From Burkholderiales bacterium 39-55-53 (GTDB taxonomy: Bacteria > Pseudomonadota > Gammaproteobacteria > Burkholderiales > Burkholderiaceae_C), in assembly GCA_002282445.1 (NCBI GenBank), contig NCJK01000001.1, forward strand, positions 496,001-560,000: a DNA stretch of 64,000 nucleotides. The letters run 5' to 3'. A program made the translations under genes and the position numbers. This document shows, in pieces, positions 26,644 through 35,027 of the stretch. Below the pieces are notes generated by a model. That model was not told the DNA's origin and did not search any database. It saw nothing but the letters and a program-made list of their open reading frames with translations. Every line of letters begins with the position of its first letter. Within the stretch, counting starts at the first letter, position 1.

Positions 26644-27186
26644 ATGATGATCCAACACCAGCCTCTAAAACACCTTCTTGTGCCTGCTACGTCCACTCCT
26701 CGTATCTTCCAAAGCCACACCACCTCGCCTCTAGGCGATGTATTGCTGGCCGCCACCGAGCAAGGCTTGGCAGGCGTGTGGTTTGTGCATGGTCAACTGC
26801 ACTTGCCCGATAGCAGCCAGTGGATGACTGATGAGGCGCACCCCATTTTGCTGGCCGCTGCCCAGCAACTGCACGACTACTTCAAAGGCCAGCGCCAAAG
26901 TTTTGACCTACCGCTGCAACCCGCTTGGGGTACACCGTTTCAGCGCGCCGTGTGGCAAGCCTTGCAGCGCATCCCCTACGCCCACACCAGCACCTATGGC
27001 GACATTGCCCGCGAAATCGGCAACCCCAAGGCTGTACGTGCCGTAGGCGCAGCCATTGGGCAGAACCCACACAGCATCGTCGTGCCCTGCCACCGCGTGG
27101 TGGGTGCAAATGGATCACTCACAGGTTTTGCGGGTGGCTTAGACCGTAAAAAGTATTTGCTGTTGCATGAGGCCACGCACGCATGA
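26644..27186 (+). CDS. ogt: methylated-DNA--[protein]-cysteine S-methyltransferase
   Basis: This 180-residue DNA repair protein takes methyl groups from O6-methylguanine onto its own cysteine. The acceptor motif IVVPCHRVVG and the upstream GTPFQRAVWQALQRIPY and TYGDIAREIGNPKAVRAVG blocks are complete. It lacks an Ada-type regulatory domain, so it is the Ogt form. The start may be ATG 26644 or the next ATG at 26647. The stop overlaps the following transporter gene (ATGA). Confidence 0.93.
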   Translation: MMIQHQPLKHLLVPATSTPRIFQSHTTSPLGDVLLAATEQGLAGVWFVHGQLHLPDSSQWMTDEAHPILLAAAQQLHDYFKGQRQSFDLPLQPAWGTPFQRAVWQALQRIPYAHTSTYGDIAREIGNPKAVRAVGAAIGQNPHSIVVPCHRVVGANGSLTGFAGGLDRKKYLLLHEATHA

Positions 27187-28076
27187 CCGATCAAACTTTG
27201 CATTGGCGTGAATGGTTGCCTGAGTTTGTGCTGCTGGCCCTGCTGTGGGGTTCTTCGTTTTTGTTCATGCGCGAAGGGGCGTATGAATTTGGCCCTTTTC
27301 CCACGGCGTGGGTGCGCATCACCTTGGCCGCCCTCATGCTCACACCTATCTTGTTATGGCGCCAACAAATTCCGGTATTACATGCGCATTGGCGTCCGAC
27401 CCTGTCATCGGGTTTGCTTAACTCAGGCATTCCTTTCGCGTGTTACGCCTATGCATTGATGCACATCAGCACTGGCTTGTCGTCGATCTTGAATGCCACC
27501 ACCCCCTTGTTTGGCGCGCTCATCGCTTGGGCTTGGTTAGGCGACAGGCTCAATGCCACACGTGCTTTGGGTTTGGCTCTGGGTTTCACAGGCGTGGTGC
27601 TGTTGGCCAGCGATGTGCCGGGCGGCATCTCGTTCAAAGAAGGCGGTTCTGGCTTGGCGGTGGTGGCATGCTTGGTCGCCACGTTTTGCTATGGCATTGC
27701 TGGCAGCTTTACCAAACGCTACTTGCAAAACGTGCCTTCGCTGGTCACCACCACGGGCAGCCTGTGGGGCGCAAGTATTGGACTCGCCATTCCAGCCTTG
27801 CTGAGTTGGCCTAGCGTCATGCCATCGATACATGCGTGGGCAGCGTTGGGCATAGCAGGCCTTTTATGCACCGCTTTGGCCTATGTTCTGTATTTCCGTT
27901 TGATGACTCGCACAGGCCCTGCACGCGCCATGACCGTCACCTACCTAATTCCTGTCTTCGCCAATTTACTGGGCGTGATCTTTTTGGATGAAGTCGTCAC
28001 CCATTGGATGATGGGTTGCGCCGTGGTCATCGTGGCGGGCACAGCTTTGGCCTCTGGCTTGGTCGGGCGAAAATAA
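27183..28076 (+). CDS. EamA/DMT family transporter
   Basis: This is a 297-residue inner-membrane protein with ten predicted membrane helices in two EamA repeats (LLWGSSFLFMREGAYEFGP in the first, GIAGSFTKRYLQNVPSL in the second). Drug/metabolite exporters of this type move amino acids, nucleobases or other small metabolites; the substrate is unknown. It is translationally coupled to ogt by a 4-nt overlap. Confidence 0.88.
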   Translation: MTDQTLHWREWLPEFVLLALLWGSSFLFMREGAYEFGPFPTAWVRITLAALMLTPILLWRQQIPVLHAHWRPTLSSGLLNSGIPFACYAYALMHISTGLSSILNATTPLFGALIAWAWLGDRLNATRALGLALGFTGVVLLASDVPGGISFKEGGSGLAVVACLVATFCYGIAGSFTKRYLQNVPSLVTTTGSLWGASIGLAIPALLSWPSVMPSIHAWAALGIAGLLCTALAYVLYFRLMTRTGPARAMTVTYLIPVFANLLGVIFLDEVVTHWMMGCAVVIVAGTALASGLVGRK

Positions 28077-28160
28077 ACAAACACGATGCGCACAAGCCTG
28101 TTACATTAGTTGATCGCTTTAGTCGACTTCTAGCACGCTACCTCTACCTAGCGCGTGCCA

Positions 28161-28184
28161 GCCTCTTAGCAAAGAGGCGTTTTA
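28161..28184 (+). terminator. probable terminator of the ogt-DMT operon
   Basis: GCCTCTT and AAGAGGC form a 7-bp stem with loop AGCA, then GTTTTAAG. The T-run is short. A second imperfect hairpin lies just before it at 28133-28158 (GCACGC with GCGTGC). The rest of the 28077-28262 gap shows no coding sequence. Confidence 0.55.
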
Positions 28185-28262
28185 AGTAAATTCCCACTTC
28201 TTCGCGTATTTCCAACCAGTGCCAACCGCACTGAGTTTTGTCGTTCTATTTTTAAGATTTTC

Positions 28263-28508
28263 ATGATTCCAGCTATTCATACCCAGCATCCCGCCATCAC
28301 GCATGGCAAATACCGCATCGCCGCCAGCCCACGCGCCCTGCCCTGTGGTCGCTTCACAGCCCAAGTGTCTGTGGCCAGTGGCCAAGGCAGTGCAAGCACC
28401 GCACGCATCATGTCTTTCACCGATCAATTCGCCACACATGATGACGCGGCCAAGTTTTCCCTAGCCCAAGGCATTGATTGGGTGCAGCGCACAGCGCAAA
28501 AACATTAA
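28263..28508 (+). CDS. small hypothetical protein
   Basis: This is an 81-residue protein I cannot assign. It has no signal peptide, membrane segment or Cys pair. Visible features are HGKYRIAASPRAL, a conserved-looking PCGRFTAQVSVASG strand pair, and an acidic-aromatic region FTDQFATHDDAAKF leading into LAQGIDWVQ, which together suggest a small alpha/beta fold seen in Burkholderiales proteins of unknown function. It ends 16 nt before a strong terminator, which supports it being a real gene. No Shine-Dalgarno is obvious before ATG 28263. Confidence 0.6.
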   Translation: MIPAIHTQHPAITHGKYRIAASPRALPCGRFTAQVSVASGQGSASTARIMSFTDQFATHDDAAKFSLAQGIDWVQRTAQKH

Positions 28509-28524
28509 TCAACACCCAGACGTA

Positions 28525-28560
28525 AAAAAGGCCTTGGAACGTAAGTTCCGAGGCCTTTTT
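28525..28560. terminator. bidirectional terminator between the small orphan gene and the RRM gene
   Basis: AAAAAGGCCTTGGAAC pairs with GTTCCGAGGCCTTTTT around GTAA, with one wobble pair. A and T tracts on both sides fit both convergent genes. Confidence 0.92.
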
Positions 28561-28601
28561 GTATGGCTCAGCGCAAGGCTGAGTCAAGAGATCTGCAGGG
28601 C

Positions 28602-28976
28602 TTAGTAACCGCCGCGACCGCCACCACCGTAGCCGCCACCACCTGAACGGTCGCCGCCGCCGTAGCCGCCACCGCCTGAGCGATCGCCACCACCGTAGCC
28701 GCCGCCACCTGAACGTGGAGGACGTGGCTCCATTGGGCGTGCTTCGTTCACAGTGATGCTACGACCACCCAATGATTGACCATTCATACCTTCGATAGCA
28801 GCTTGTGCTTCGGCATCGCTGCCCATTTCGACAAAGCCGAAACCTTTTGAGCGGCCTGTGTCGCGCTCCATCATGACTTTGGCGCTGGTCACAGAACCGA
28901 ATTCACCGAAAGATTGCTCGAGGTCGCCATCGCGAACCGTGTATGGCAGATTGCCGACGTAAAGTTTATTGCCCAT
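28602..28976 (-). CDS. glycine-rich RNA-binding protein (single RRM)
   Basis: This 124-residue protein has one RNA recognition motif in residues 3-80 with RNP2 (KLYVGNLPY) and RNP1 (KGFGFVEM), then a tail of three near-identical 11-residue units rich in Gly with Tyr, Arg, Ser and Asp. Such proteins resemble cold-induced Rbp proteins of cyanobacteria and other bacteria and bind single-stranded RNA. A long upstream region (28977-29190) precedes the start and may hold a 5' untranslated leader. It probably acts as an RNA chaperone. Confidence 0.9.
   Translation of the reverse strand: MGNKLYVGNLPYTVRDGDLEQSFGEFGSVTSAKVMMERDTGRSKGFGFVEMGSDAEAQAAIEGMNGQSLGGRSITVNEARPMEPRPPRSGGGGYGGGDRSGGGGYGGGDRSGGGGYGGGGRGGY
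28617..28715 (-). repeat. 33-nt tandem repeat in the glycine-rich tail of the RRM gene
   Basis: Three direct copies with a 33-nt period encode the SGGGGYGGGDR-type units. The copies differ mainly at third codon positions, so the protein repeat is better kept than the DNA repeat. Confidence 0.8.
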
Positions 28977-29190
28977 GAGGACTCCTTGAATACATTAGAA
29001 AAGCGATGGGGTCCCGAAAGCACAACAAACCGAAAAGTAACGCCGTAACGCGCGAAACTGACCTATCACCAAAATAGCACTCGGTGTTTTATGCCAAGTG
29101 CTGGCGCATTATGCGCTTCTTTTTAACGTTTCAAATATAAAAGAGACTTTTATTCGAACGTCGAGTTATTAAATGTGGTTTGGACAAAGA

Positions 29191-29224
29191 AAAAAGCCTA
29201 AGTAGCGAACTACTTAGGCTTTTT
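29191..29224 (-). terminator. terminator of the gltX-tRNA cluster
   Basis: AAAAAGCCTAAGTAG and CTACTTAGGCTTTTT form a long stem. On the minus strand the loop is TTCG and a T-run follows. It lies 4 nt beyond the tRNA-Asp CCA end. Confidence 0.92.
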
Positions 29225-29227
29225 ATT

Positions 29228-29304
29228 TGGCGGAGTGGACGGGACTCGAACCCGCGACCCCCGGCGTGACAGGCCGGTATTCTAACCAACTGAACTACCA
29301 CTCC
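29228..29304 (-). tRNA. tRNA-Asp (GTC)
   Basis: A 77-nt tRNA with encoded CCA. The acceptor stem GGAGTGG pairs with CCACTCC, the T-arm GCGGGTTCGAGTCCCGT is standard, and the anticodon loop CTGTCAC carries GTC. It is the last of three tRNAs on the minus strand. Confidence 0.96.
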
Positions 29305-29362
29305 TGGTAGCTGTAACTTTTGCTTAGTTGCTTTAGCAACCAAAGCCAAGTGCTACAAAACT

Positions 29363-29438
29363 TGGCGACCCTACGGGGATTCGAACCCCGGTACTCACCG
29401 TGAAAGGGTGATGTCCTAGGCCTCTAGACGATAGGGTC
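29363..29438 (-). tRNA. tRNA-Glu (TTC)
   Basis: A 76-nt tRNA with encoded CCA. Acceptor GACCCTA pairs with TAGGGTC, the T-loop is GGTTCGAATCC, and the anticodon loop CTTTCAC carries TTC. It lies downstream of gltX, the gene for its own synthetase. Confidence 0.96.
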
Positions 29439-29475
29439 ATAACCTGGACTGTTTCTTGCGAAACTTCTCGACATT

Positions 29476-29551
<76 letters not shown>

Positions 29552-29585
29552 GTTGGGTGTCGAGAACGATAGTATATCAAGAATT

Positions 29586-30977
29586 TTAGCGTTTGGTCAA
29601 ACGAGCTAAAACTTTTTCTTTTCCGCACAGGAAAAGTACGGCATCCACAGAGGGTGTTTGAGGCGTGCCCATGACCAACACGCGCACAGGCATGGCGAGT
29701 TGTGGCATCTTCAAACCCTGCTCTGTCAGCACGTCTTTAAACGCAGCGCTCACGTTGGCTGTGCTCCACTCGGCTAAAGCGCCGAGCTTGGCAGCCAAGA
29801 CATCAAGCGCAGGTAAAACAGCGGGTGTGATGTGTTTCGCCACATCCTCAGCTTGTGGGGTGACGTCGTTGTAAAAAGCAGTGGCCCAATCGGCCAAGAC
29901 CAACAAGGTGTCGCAACGGTCTTTGAACAAGCCACAAATGGCGGGCAAACGGTCGTCGGCGGTGATGCCACGCTTGGACAACTCGGCGCTCACCAAAGGT
30001 GCGAGCACGTCATCTGCCATGGCTTTCAAATGCTGGGCGTTGACCCATTTGAGCTTGGCTTCGTCAAACTGCGCAGCACTGCGGCCGAGGTGGTCGAGGT
30101 TGAACCACTCTAAGAACTGAGCGCGGCTGAAGATTTCGTCGTCACCGTGGCTCCAGCCCAAGCGTGCAAGGTAGTTCACCATCGCGTCGGGCAAGTAGCC
30201 TTCGTCGCGGTATTGCGTGACGGCCTTCGCACCATTGCGCTTGCTCATCTTCTCGCCTTGCTCATTGAGCACGGTTGGCAAATGGGCATACACCGGCGTG
30301 TCTTTGCCCAGCGCTTTGAAGATGTTGATCTGGCGCGGTGTGTTGTTCACATGGTCGTCGCCACGGATGACGTGGGTGATGGCCATGTCGATGTCGTCCA
30401 CCACCACGCAGAAGTTGTAGGTGGGCGTGCCGTCGGGGCGCGCAATGACCAAGTCGTCCAACTCGTCGTTGCTGATCTCGATGCGGCCTTTGACTTTGTC
30501 TTCCCACACGACAGAGCCGCCTTGTGGGTTTTTAAAGCGCAACACGGGCTTCACACCTTCAGGAATGGCAGGCAATGTCTTGCCTGGCTCTGGGCGCCAT
30601 GTGCCGTTGTAGCGTGGCTTTTCTTTGTTGGCCATTTGTTGCTCGCGCAGTGCGTCGAGCTCTTCCATACTCATGTAGCAGGGGTAGACATGACCACCGG
30701 CTTTGAGCTCTTCCAACACAGCCTTGTAGCGGTCCATGCGTTGCATTTGGTACAACGGGCCCTCGTCGTGGTCGAGGCCCAACCACTTCATGCCTTCGAT
30801 GATCACATCCACCGAGGCTTGGTTGGAACGCTCAAGGTCGGTGTCTTCAATGCGCAGAATGAAGTCGCCACCCGTGGCGCGTGCAAACGCCCATGGGTAC
30901 AAGGCCGAGCGAATATTGCCCAGGTGAATAAAGCCAGTGGGAGATGGCGCGAAACGGGTGCGAATTTTTGAAGTCAT
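29586..30977 (-). CDS. gltX: glutamate--tRNA ligase
   Basis: This 463-residue class I aminoacyl-tRNA synthetase attaches glutamate to tRNA-Glu. The HIGH-like motif is in [18 protein letters not shown] and the KMSKS-like motif is KMSKRNG. The C-terminal helical anticodon-binding part is full length. The upstream gene metZ ends 9 nt before its start, so the two may share a transcript. Three tRNAs including tRNA-Glu follow on the same strand before the next terminator. Confidence 0.95.
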   Translation of the reverse strand: MTSKIRTRFAPSPTGFIHLGNIRSALYPWAFARATGGDFILRIEDTDLERSNQASVDVIIEGMKWLGLDHDEGPLYQMQRMDRYKAVLEELKAGGHVYPCYMSMEELDALREQQMANKEKPRYNGTWRPEPGKTLPAIPEGVKPVLRFKNPQGGSVVWEDKVKGRIEISNDELDDLVIARPDGTPTYNFCVVVDDIDMAITHVIRGDDHVNNTPRQINIFKALGKDTPVYAHLPTVLNEQGEKMSKRNGAKAVTQYRDEGYLPDAMVNYLARLGWSHGDDEIFSRAQFLEWFNLDHLGRSAAQFDEAKLKWVNAQHLKAMADDVLAPLVSAELSKRGITADDRLPAICGLFKDRCDTLLVLADWATAFYNDVTPQAEDVAKHITPAVLPALDVLAAKLGALAEWSTANVSAAFKDVLTEQGLKMPQLAMPVRVLVMGTPQTPSVDAVLFLCGKEKVLARLTKR

Positions 30978-30985
30978 TACAAAAT

Positions 30986-32197
30986 TTACAAAGTGTCCAA
31001 GCCGCGCAACAAGTCGGCCTTCATGTCGTCTAAATGCTCAAGGCCGGCGGCCAAGCGAATCATGCCTTGGCCAATGCCAGCGGCTTGGCGTTGGTCTTCT
31101 GACAGTTTGCCGTGCGACGTGCTGGCTGGGTGCGTGAGCAGCGTTTTGGTGTCGCCCAAGTTGGTACACAGCGAGAGCGTGCGCAAACTGTCAAGCACAT
31201 GAAACGCGCGGGTGCGCGCTTGCTGCGGGTCAGCTGCCTTCACATCAAACGACAACACCGCACCACCCATGCCAGACATTTGCTTCAATGCCAAGTCGTG
31301 CTGAGGGTGCGAAGCCAAGCCTGGGTAGTACACGCGCGACACAGCAGGATGCTGCTCCAGCCACTGAGCCATCGCGTGCGCATGGGCACTTTGGGCACGC
31401 ATGCGAATGTCGAGGGTTTCCAATCCTTTGAGCACCACCCATGCATTGAAGGGTGACAGCACCATGCCGCTGTTTTTCATGACAGGCAGCAGCTTTTCTT
31501 TGATGAGCTTTTCACTCGCACACAAAGCACCCGCCATCACGCGGCCTTGGCCATCCAAATACTTGGTGCCTGAGTGCATGACGATGTCTGCGCCCATGGC
31601 CATGGGTCGCTGCAAGATGGGCGTGGCAAAACAGTTGTCGACAGCCAGCAAAGCACCCGCGTTGTGCGCCATATAGGCCAAGGCGGCGATGTCACACACC
31701 TCGGTCAAGGGGTTGGTGGGCGTCTCGGCAAACAAGAGTTTGGTGTTGGGACGAATGGCAGCTTGCCACGCGGCCAAATCGGTTTGCGACACCACGGTGG
31801 ATTCCACGCCAAAGCGTGCAAACTCAGAACCAATGAGTTTCAAAGTCGAACCAAACATCGACTGCGAATACACCACATGGTCGCCCGCTTTGAGCAAGCT
31901 GAACAGCATCAACATGACCGAAGACATGCCCGACGATGTAGCCAAAGCTGCCTCGCTGCCCTCTAAGGCGGCCAAGCGCATTTCAAAGCTGCTCACCGTG
32001 GGGTTGCCCGAACGTCCGTAGGTGTAACCGTCTTCTTCGCCTGCAAAGCGGCGGGCCGAGGCTTCGGCTGAGGGCTGCACATAACCGCTGGTGAGGTACA
32101 AGGCTTCTGAGTTTTCACCGTACTGGCTGCGGTCAGCAGCCAAGCGCACGGCCAAGGTCTCTAAGTGCAAATCAGTGGGCAAAGGGTGTTGGCTCAT
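30986..32197 (-). CDS. metZ: O-succinylhomoserine sulfhydrylase
   Basis: This is a 403-residue PLP enzyme of the Cys/Met metabolism family. The PLP lysine is in [14 protein letters not shown]. Other family blocks are [32 protein letters not shown] and [11 protein letters not shown]. The tetramer and substrate-specificity features point to MetZ, which makes homocysteine directly from O-succinylhomoserine and sulfide. It provides the substrate for the methionine synthase at 1474-2514. It lies 7 nt downstream of purF. Confidence 0.92.
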   Translation of the reverse strand: MSQHPLPTDLHLETLAVRLAADRSQYGENSEALYLTSGYVQPSAEASARRFAGEEDGYTYGRSGNPTVSSFEMRLAALEGSEAALATSSGMSSVMLMLFSLLKAGDHVVYSQSMFGSTLKLIGSEFARFGVESTVVSQTDLAAWQAAIRPNTKLLFAETPTNPLTEVCDIAALAYMAHNAGALLAVDNCFATPILQRPMAMGADIVMHSGTKYLDGQGRVMAGALCASEKLIKEKLLPVMKNSGMVLSPFNAWVVLKGLETLDIRMRAQSAHAHAMAQWLEQHPAVSRVYYPGLASHPQHDLALKQMSGMGGAVLSFDVKAADPQQARTRAFHVLDSLRTLSLCTNLGDTKTLLTHPASTSHGKLSEDQRQAAGIGQGMIRLAAGLEHLDDMKADLLRGLDTL

Positions 32198-32204
32198 GGC
32201 TTGT

Positions 32205-33719
32205 TCACTCCGAGTGGTTGGGCAAGGCGAGACGCGAGTTGTCTTCAGCGCCCTCTTCTGTGCCCACGCGTTTTTCGTTCAAGCGCACGATGTCGCCCAC
32301 AGACACATCGCCGGTCACATAGATACCGTCAAAGCATGAGGCATCAAAGCCATCAAGCTTGGGCGCACTGCCTGCTGTAGCGTCGCGCACAGCTTGCTTC
32401 ATGGCCTCCACGTCTTGGTAAATCAAGGCGTCGCAGCCAATCAAGTCGCGCACTTCGTCGGTGGTGCGGTTGTGCGCCACCAACTCTTCGGGCGTGGGCA
32501 TATCAATGCCGTAGACGTTGGGGTAGCGCACAGGCGGTGCAGCACTGGCCAAGTACACCTTGCGTGCACCAGCGTCACGGGCCATTTGCACAATCTCTTT
32601 GCTGGTTGTACCGCGCACGATGGAGTCATCCACCAGCAGCACGTTGCGGCCTTTGAATTCGCTGGCAATCACGTTGAGTTTTTGGCGCACAGATTTTTTG
32701 CGCACGCCTTGGCCGGGCATGATGAAGGTGCGACCCACGTAACGGTTTTTTACAAACCCTTCGCGGTACGGCACGCCCAACAAATGCGCCAGCTGTGTGG
32801 CGCTAGGACGGCTCGACTCAGGAATCGGAATGATCACATCAATGTCTGTAGGCGGCACCACCGAAATCACGCGTTTGGCCAAGGTCTCGCCCAAGTTCAA
32901 GCGAGCTTGATACACCGAGATGCCATCCATCGTTGAGTCAGGACGGGCCAAGTACACGTATTCAAAAATACATGGCTTGAGCTGCGGCGCATCGGCGCAT
33001 TGCATGAAGTGAGCTTGACCAGCCAAGTCGATGTAAACAGCTTCGCCCGGTGCGATATCGCGCTCAAACACATGGCCTGTGCCATCTAGAGCGACTGATT
33101 CACTGGCCAACATGTAAGTACCGTCAGCACCGCGTCCGATACACAAAGGACGAATGCCAAATGGGTCGCGAAAAGCCAGCAAACCGTGACCTGCAATCAT
33201 CGAAATGACAGCGTAAGAACCTTTGATGCGGCGGTGCACGCGGCGCACTGACTCAAACACATCTTCGGGCTTCAAGGCTAAGCCACGCGTGGTTTTGTCA
33301 ATCTCGTGGGCCAGCACGTTGAGCAAGACTTCAGAATCACTCTCGGTGTTGATGTGGCGGTGGTCTTCTGAGAACAACTCCGCCTTCAACGCGTGGGCGT
33401 TCGTCAAGTTACCGTTGTGCACCAACACCAAACCAAACGGCGCGTTCACATAAAAAGGCTGCGCCTCTTCTTCACTGAACGCGTTGCCTGCTGTGGGGTA
33501 ACGCACTTGGCCCAAACCATTGTTGCCGGGCAAGGCGCGCATGTTGCGGGTGCGAAATACGTCACGCACCATGCCCTTGGCTTTGTGCATGAAGAATTTA
33601 CGATCCAGCTGGGTGACGATGCCTGCGGCATCTTGGCCTCGGTGCTGCAAGAGCAACAAGGCGTCATAAATCAACTGGTTCACAGGTGCGTTGCTTGCAA
33701 CGCCGACGATGCCACACAT
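32205..33719 (-). CDS. purF: amidophosphoribosyltransferase
   Basis: This is a 504-residue enzyme for the first committed step of purine synthesis (PRPP plus glutamine to phosphoribosylamine). The N-terminal nucleophile Cys follows the start Met (MCGIVGVAS). The glutaminase domain and the phosphoribosyltransferase motif VLLVDDSIVRGTTSKEI are intact. Its start overlaps the cvpA stop by one base (TAATG), so translation is coupled. Confidence 0.96.
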   Translation of the reverse strand: MCGIVGVASNAPVNQLIYDALLLLQHRGQDAAGIVTQLDRKFFMHKAKGMVRDVFRTRNMRALPGNNGLGQVRYPTAGNAFSEEEAQPFYVNAPFGLVLVHNGNLTNAHALKAELFSEDHRHINTESDSEVLLNVLAHEIDKTTRGLALKPEDVFESVRRVHRRIKGSYAVISMIAGHGLLAFRDPFGIRPLCIGRGADGTYMLASESVALDGTGHVFERDIAPGEAVYIDLAGQAHFMQCADAPQLKPCIFEYVYLARPDSTMDGISVYQARLNLGETLAKRVISVVPPTDIDVIIPIPESSRPSATQLAHLLGVPYREGFVKNRYVGRTFIMPGQGVRKKSVRQKLNVIASEFKGRNVLLVDDSIVRGTTSKEIVQMARDAGARKVYLASAAPPVRYPNVYGIDMPTPEELVAHNRTTDEVRDLIGCDALIYQDVEAMKQAVRDATAGSAPKLDGFDASCFDGIYVTGDVSVGDIVRLNEKRVGTEEGAEDNSRLALPNHSE

Positions 33720-34213
33720 TAGGGGAGGTACTTTCCAAAATCAGCCGGCAACACCGGCTTCAATACATGCAAAAACTGTTGCAACCATTGCGCGCCTTGC
33801 GCTTGCTTCCAAGCCTCGGTGTCACGCATGGGCGTCATGCCCACCAACACGGTCACGGCCAACAAGATGACCACACCGCGCATCAATCCAAACAAGCTAC
33901 CTAGCAATCGGTCCAAAGGCCCAAGACCAACCGCTGAAATTAGTTTTTTAATCAAGGCACTGACCAGCACCGTACCCACCAGCACCGCCACAAACACCAC
34001 CACAAAGCCAGCGGCGTAACGCAACATTTGGCTGCTGCCCTCCATGGGCAACCAAGCGGCCGCAGCAGGGGCATACATCTGAGACACATAAAACGCAGCC
34101 ACCCAGCCAGCGAGAGACAGCACCTCTTGCACGATGCCACGCCAAATCCCCAGAAGGAACGACAGGCCCAAGACGGCCAGCAGAATCCAATCTACGGCCG
34201 AAAGCGCTTGCAT
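33719..34213 (-). CDS. cvpA: CvpA family membrane protein
   Basis: This 164-residue inner-membrane protein has four hydrophobic segments and the family signature DWILLAVLGLSFLLGIWRGIV near the start. CvpA is linked to colicin V production and envelope homeostasis, and its placement upstream of purF is widely conserved. It lies 10 nt after the SPOR protein gene and overlaps purF by one base. Confidence 0.92.
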   Translation of the reverse strand: MQALSAVDWILLAVLGLSFLLGIWRGIVQEVLSLAGWVAAFYVSQMYAPAAAAWLPMEGSSQMLRYAAGFVVVFVAVLVGTVLVSALIKKLISAVGLGPLDRLLGSLFGLMRGVVILLAVTVLVGMTPMRDTEAWKQAQGAQWLQQFLHVLKPVLPADFGKYLP

Positions 34214-34223
34214 AGCGGGCTTG

Positions 34224-35015
34224 TTACAGCGTCAAGACTTGCGGCTGCAATGACAGCTGCTTGATCTTGCGTGCCACTTTGTCGGCTTCATCGCGGCTGG
34301 TGAACGGGCCGACGCGCACACGCACGCGACGCCCATCTTTGCCTTCGATGACTTGGGTGTAGGTGGTGATGCCGGCTTTTTCAAGCTTGCTGCGTGTTTC
34401 ACGCAACTTGGCTTCATCTGAGAAAGAACCAGCTTGCACCACAAAGCGTGCGCCTGCATCTTTGCTGTCTGAGGGCTTGGCAGGTTTAACGTCGGCCTTG
34501 GCTTCAGCAGTCTTGGTTTCTGGTTTTGCGGCGGGTTTGGCGTCAGCTTTTGCTGGCTCTGGCTTTGTTTCGGCCTTGGGCACCACCGCGGCCACGGCGG
34601 CTGCCCCAGCAGCTGCAGCCATAGCCGTTTCAGGCTTCACGTCCGGCTTGGCTTCAACTTTAGGTTCTGGCTTGGCTTCAGCCTTCACTTCTGGTTTGGC
34701 GTCAGGCACCACTTCTTCTTTGGCATCGAGGCCAGCAGAAGCAGACAAGGGCTTGGGTGTCGAGGTATCGACCAAAGGCTTGGCTGAGGCGCGATCGGGA
34801 ATGTCCACCGCAATGTCCACCGACACAGGGCGCGGCTGGGTGTCAAACAACAATGGAAAACCCACCACACCCAACACGACCAACACCGAAGCGCCAATCA
34901 AACGGTGACGGGCGCGACGACGCAAGGCGTCCACGCTCTCAGCGGGGGTATTGCTGGTGTTGCCTTGGGGCTCGCCGGTCGCTTGACCGGGCAGACGAAA
35001 CTTGAAAAAAGCCAT
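34224..35015 (-). CDS. SPOR domain-containing protein (DedD-like)
   Basis: This 263-residue protein has a cytoplasmic N-terminus, one membrane helix at about residues 38-58 (LIGASVLVVLGVVGFPLLF), a long low-complexity periplasmic linker rich in Lys, Pro, Glu and Ala, and a C-terminal SPOR domain (about residues 185-260) containing FVVQAGSFSDEAKLRETRS and VRVGPFTSRDEADKV. SPOR domains bind denuded glycan at the division site. Location between folC and cvpA is as for DedD. Confidence 0.9.
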   Translation of the reverse strand: MAFFKFRLPGQATGEPQGNTSNTPAESVDALRRRARHRLIGASVLVVLGVVGFPLLFDTQPRPVSVDIAVDIPDRASAKPLVDTSTPKPLSASAGLDAKEEVVPDAKPEVKAEAKPEPKVEAKPDVKPETAMAAAAGAAAVAAVVPKAETKPEPAKADAKPAAKPETKTAEAKADVKPAKPSDSKDAGARFVVQAGSFSDEAKLRETRSKLEKAGITTYTQVIEGKDGRRVRVRVGPFTSRDEADKVARKIKQLSLQPQVLTL

Positions 35016-35027
35016 GTGAATGGGGTC

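Noticed and set aside
26598-26756. Extended N-terminus of the phosphomannomutase
   Set aside because: The extension overlaps the divergent ogt start and lacks similarity; the family start MQVNASIFKAYDIRG at 26597 is preferred.
28611-28720. Possible CRISPR-like array from regular 33-nt repeats
   Set aside because: The units are contiguous, coding and without spacers; they are a protein repeat.
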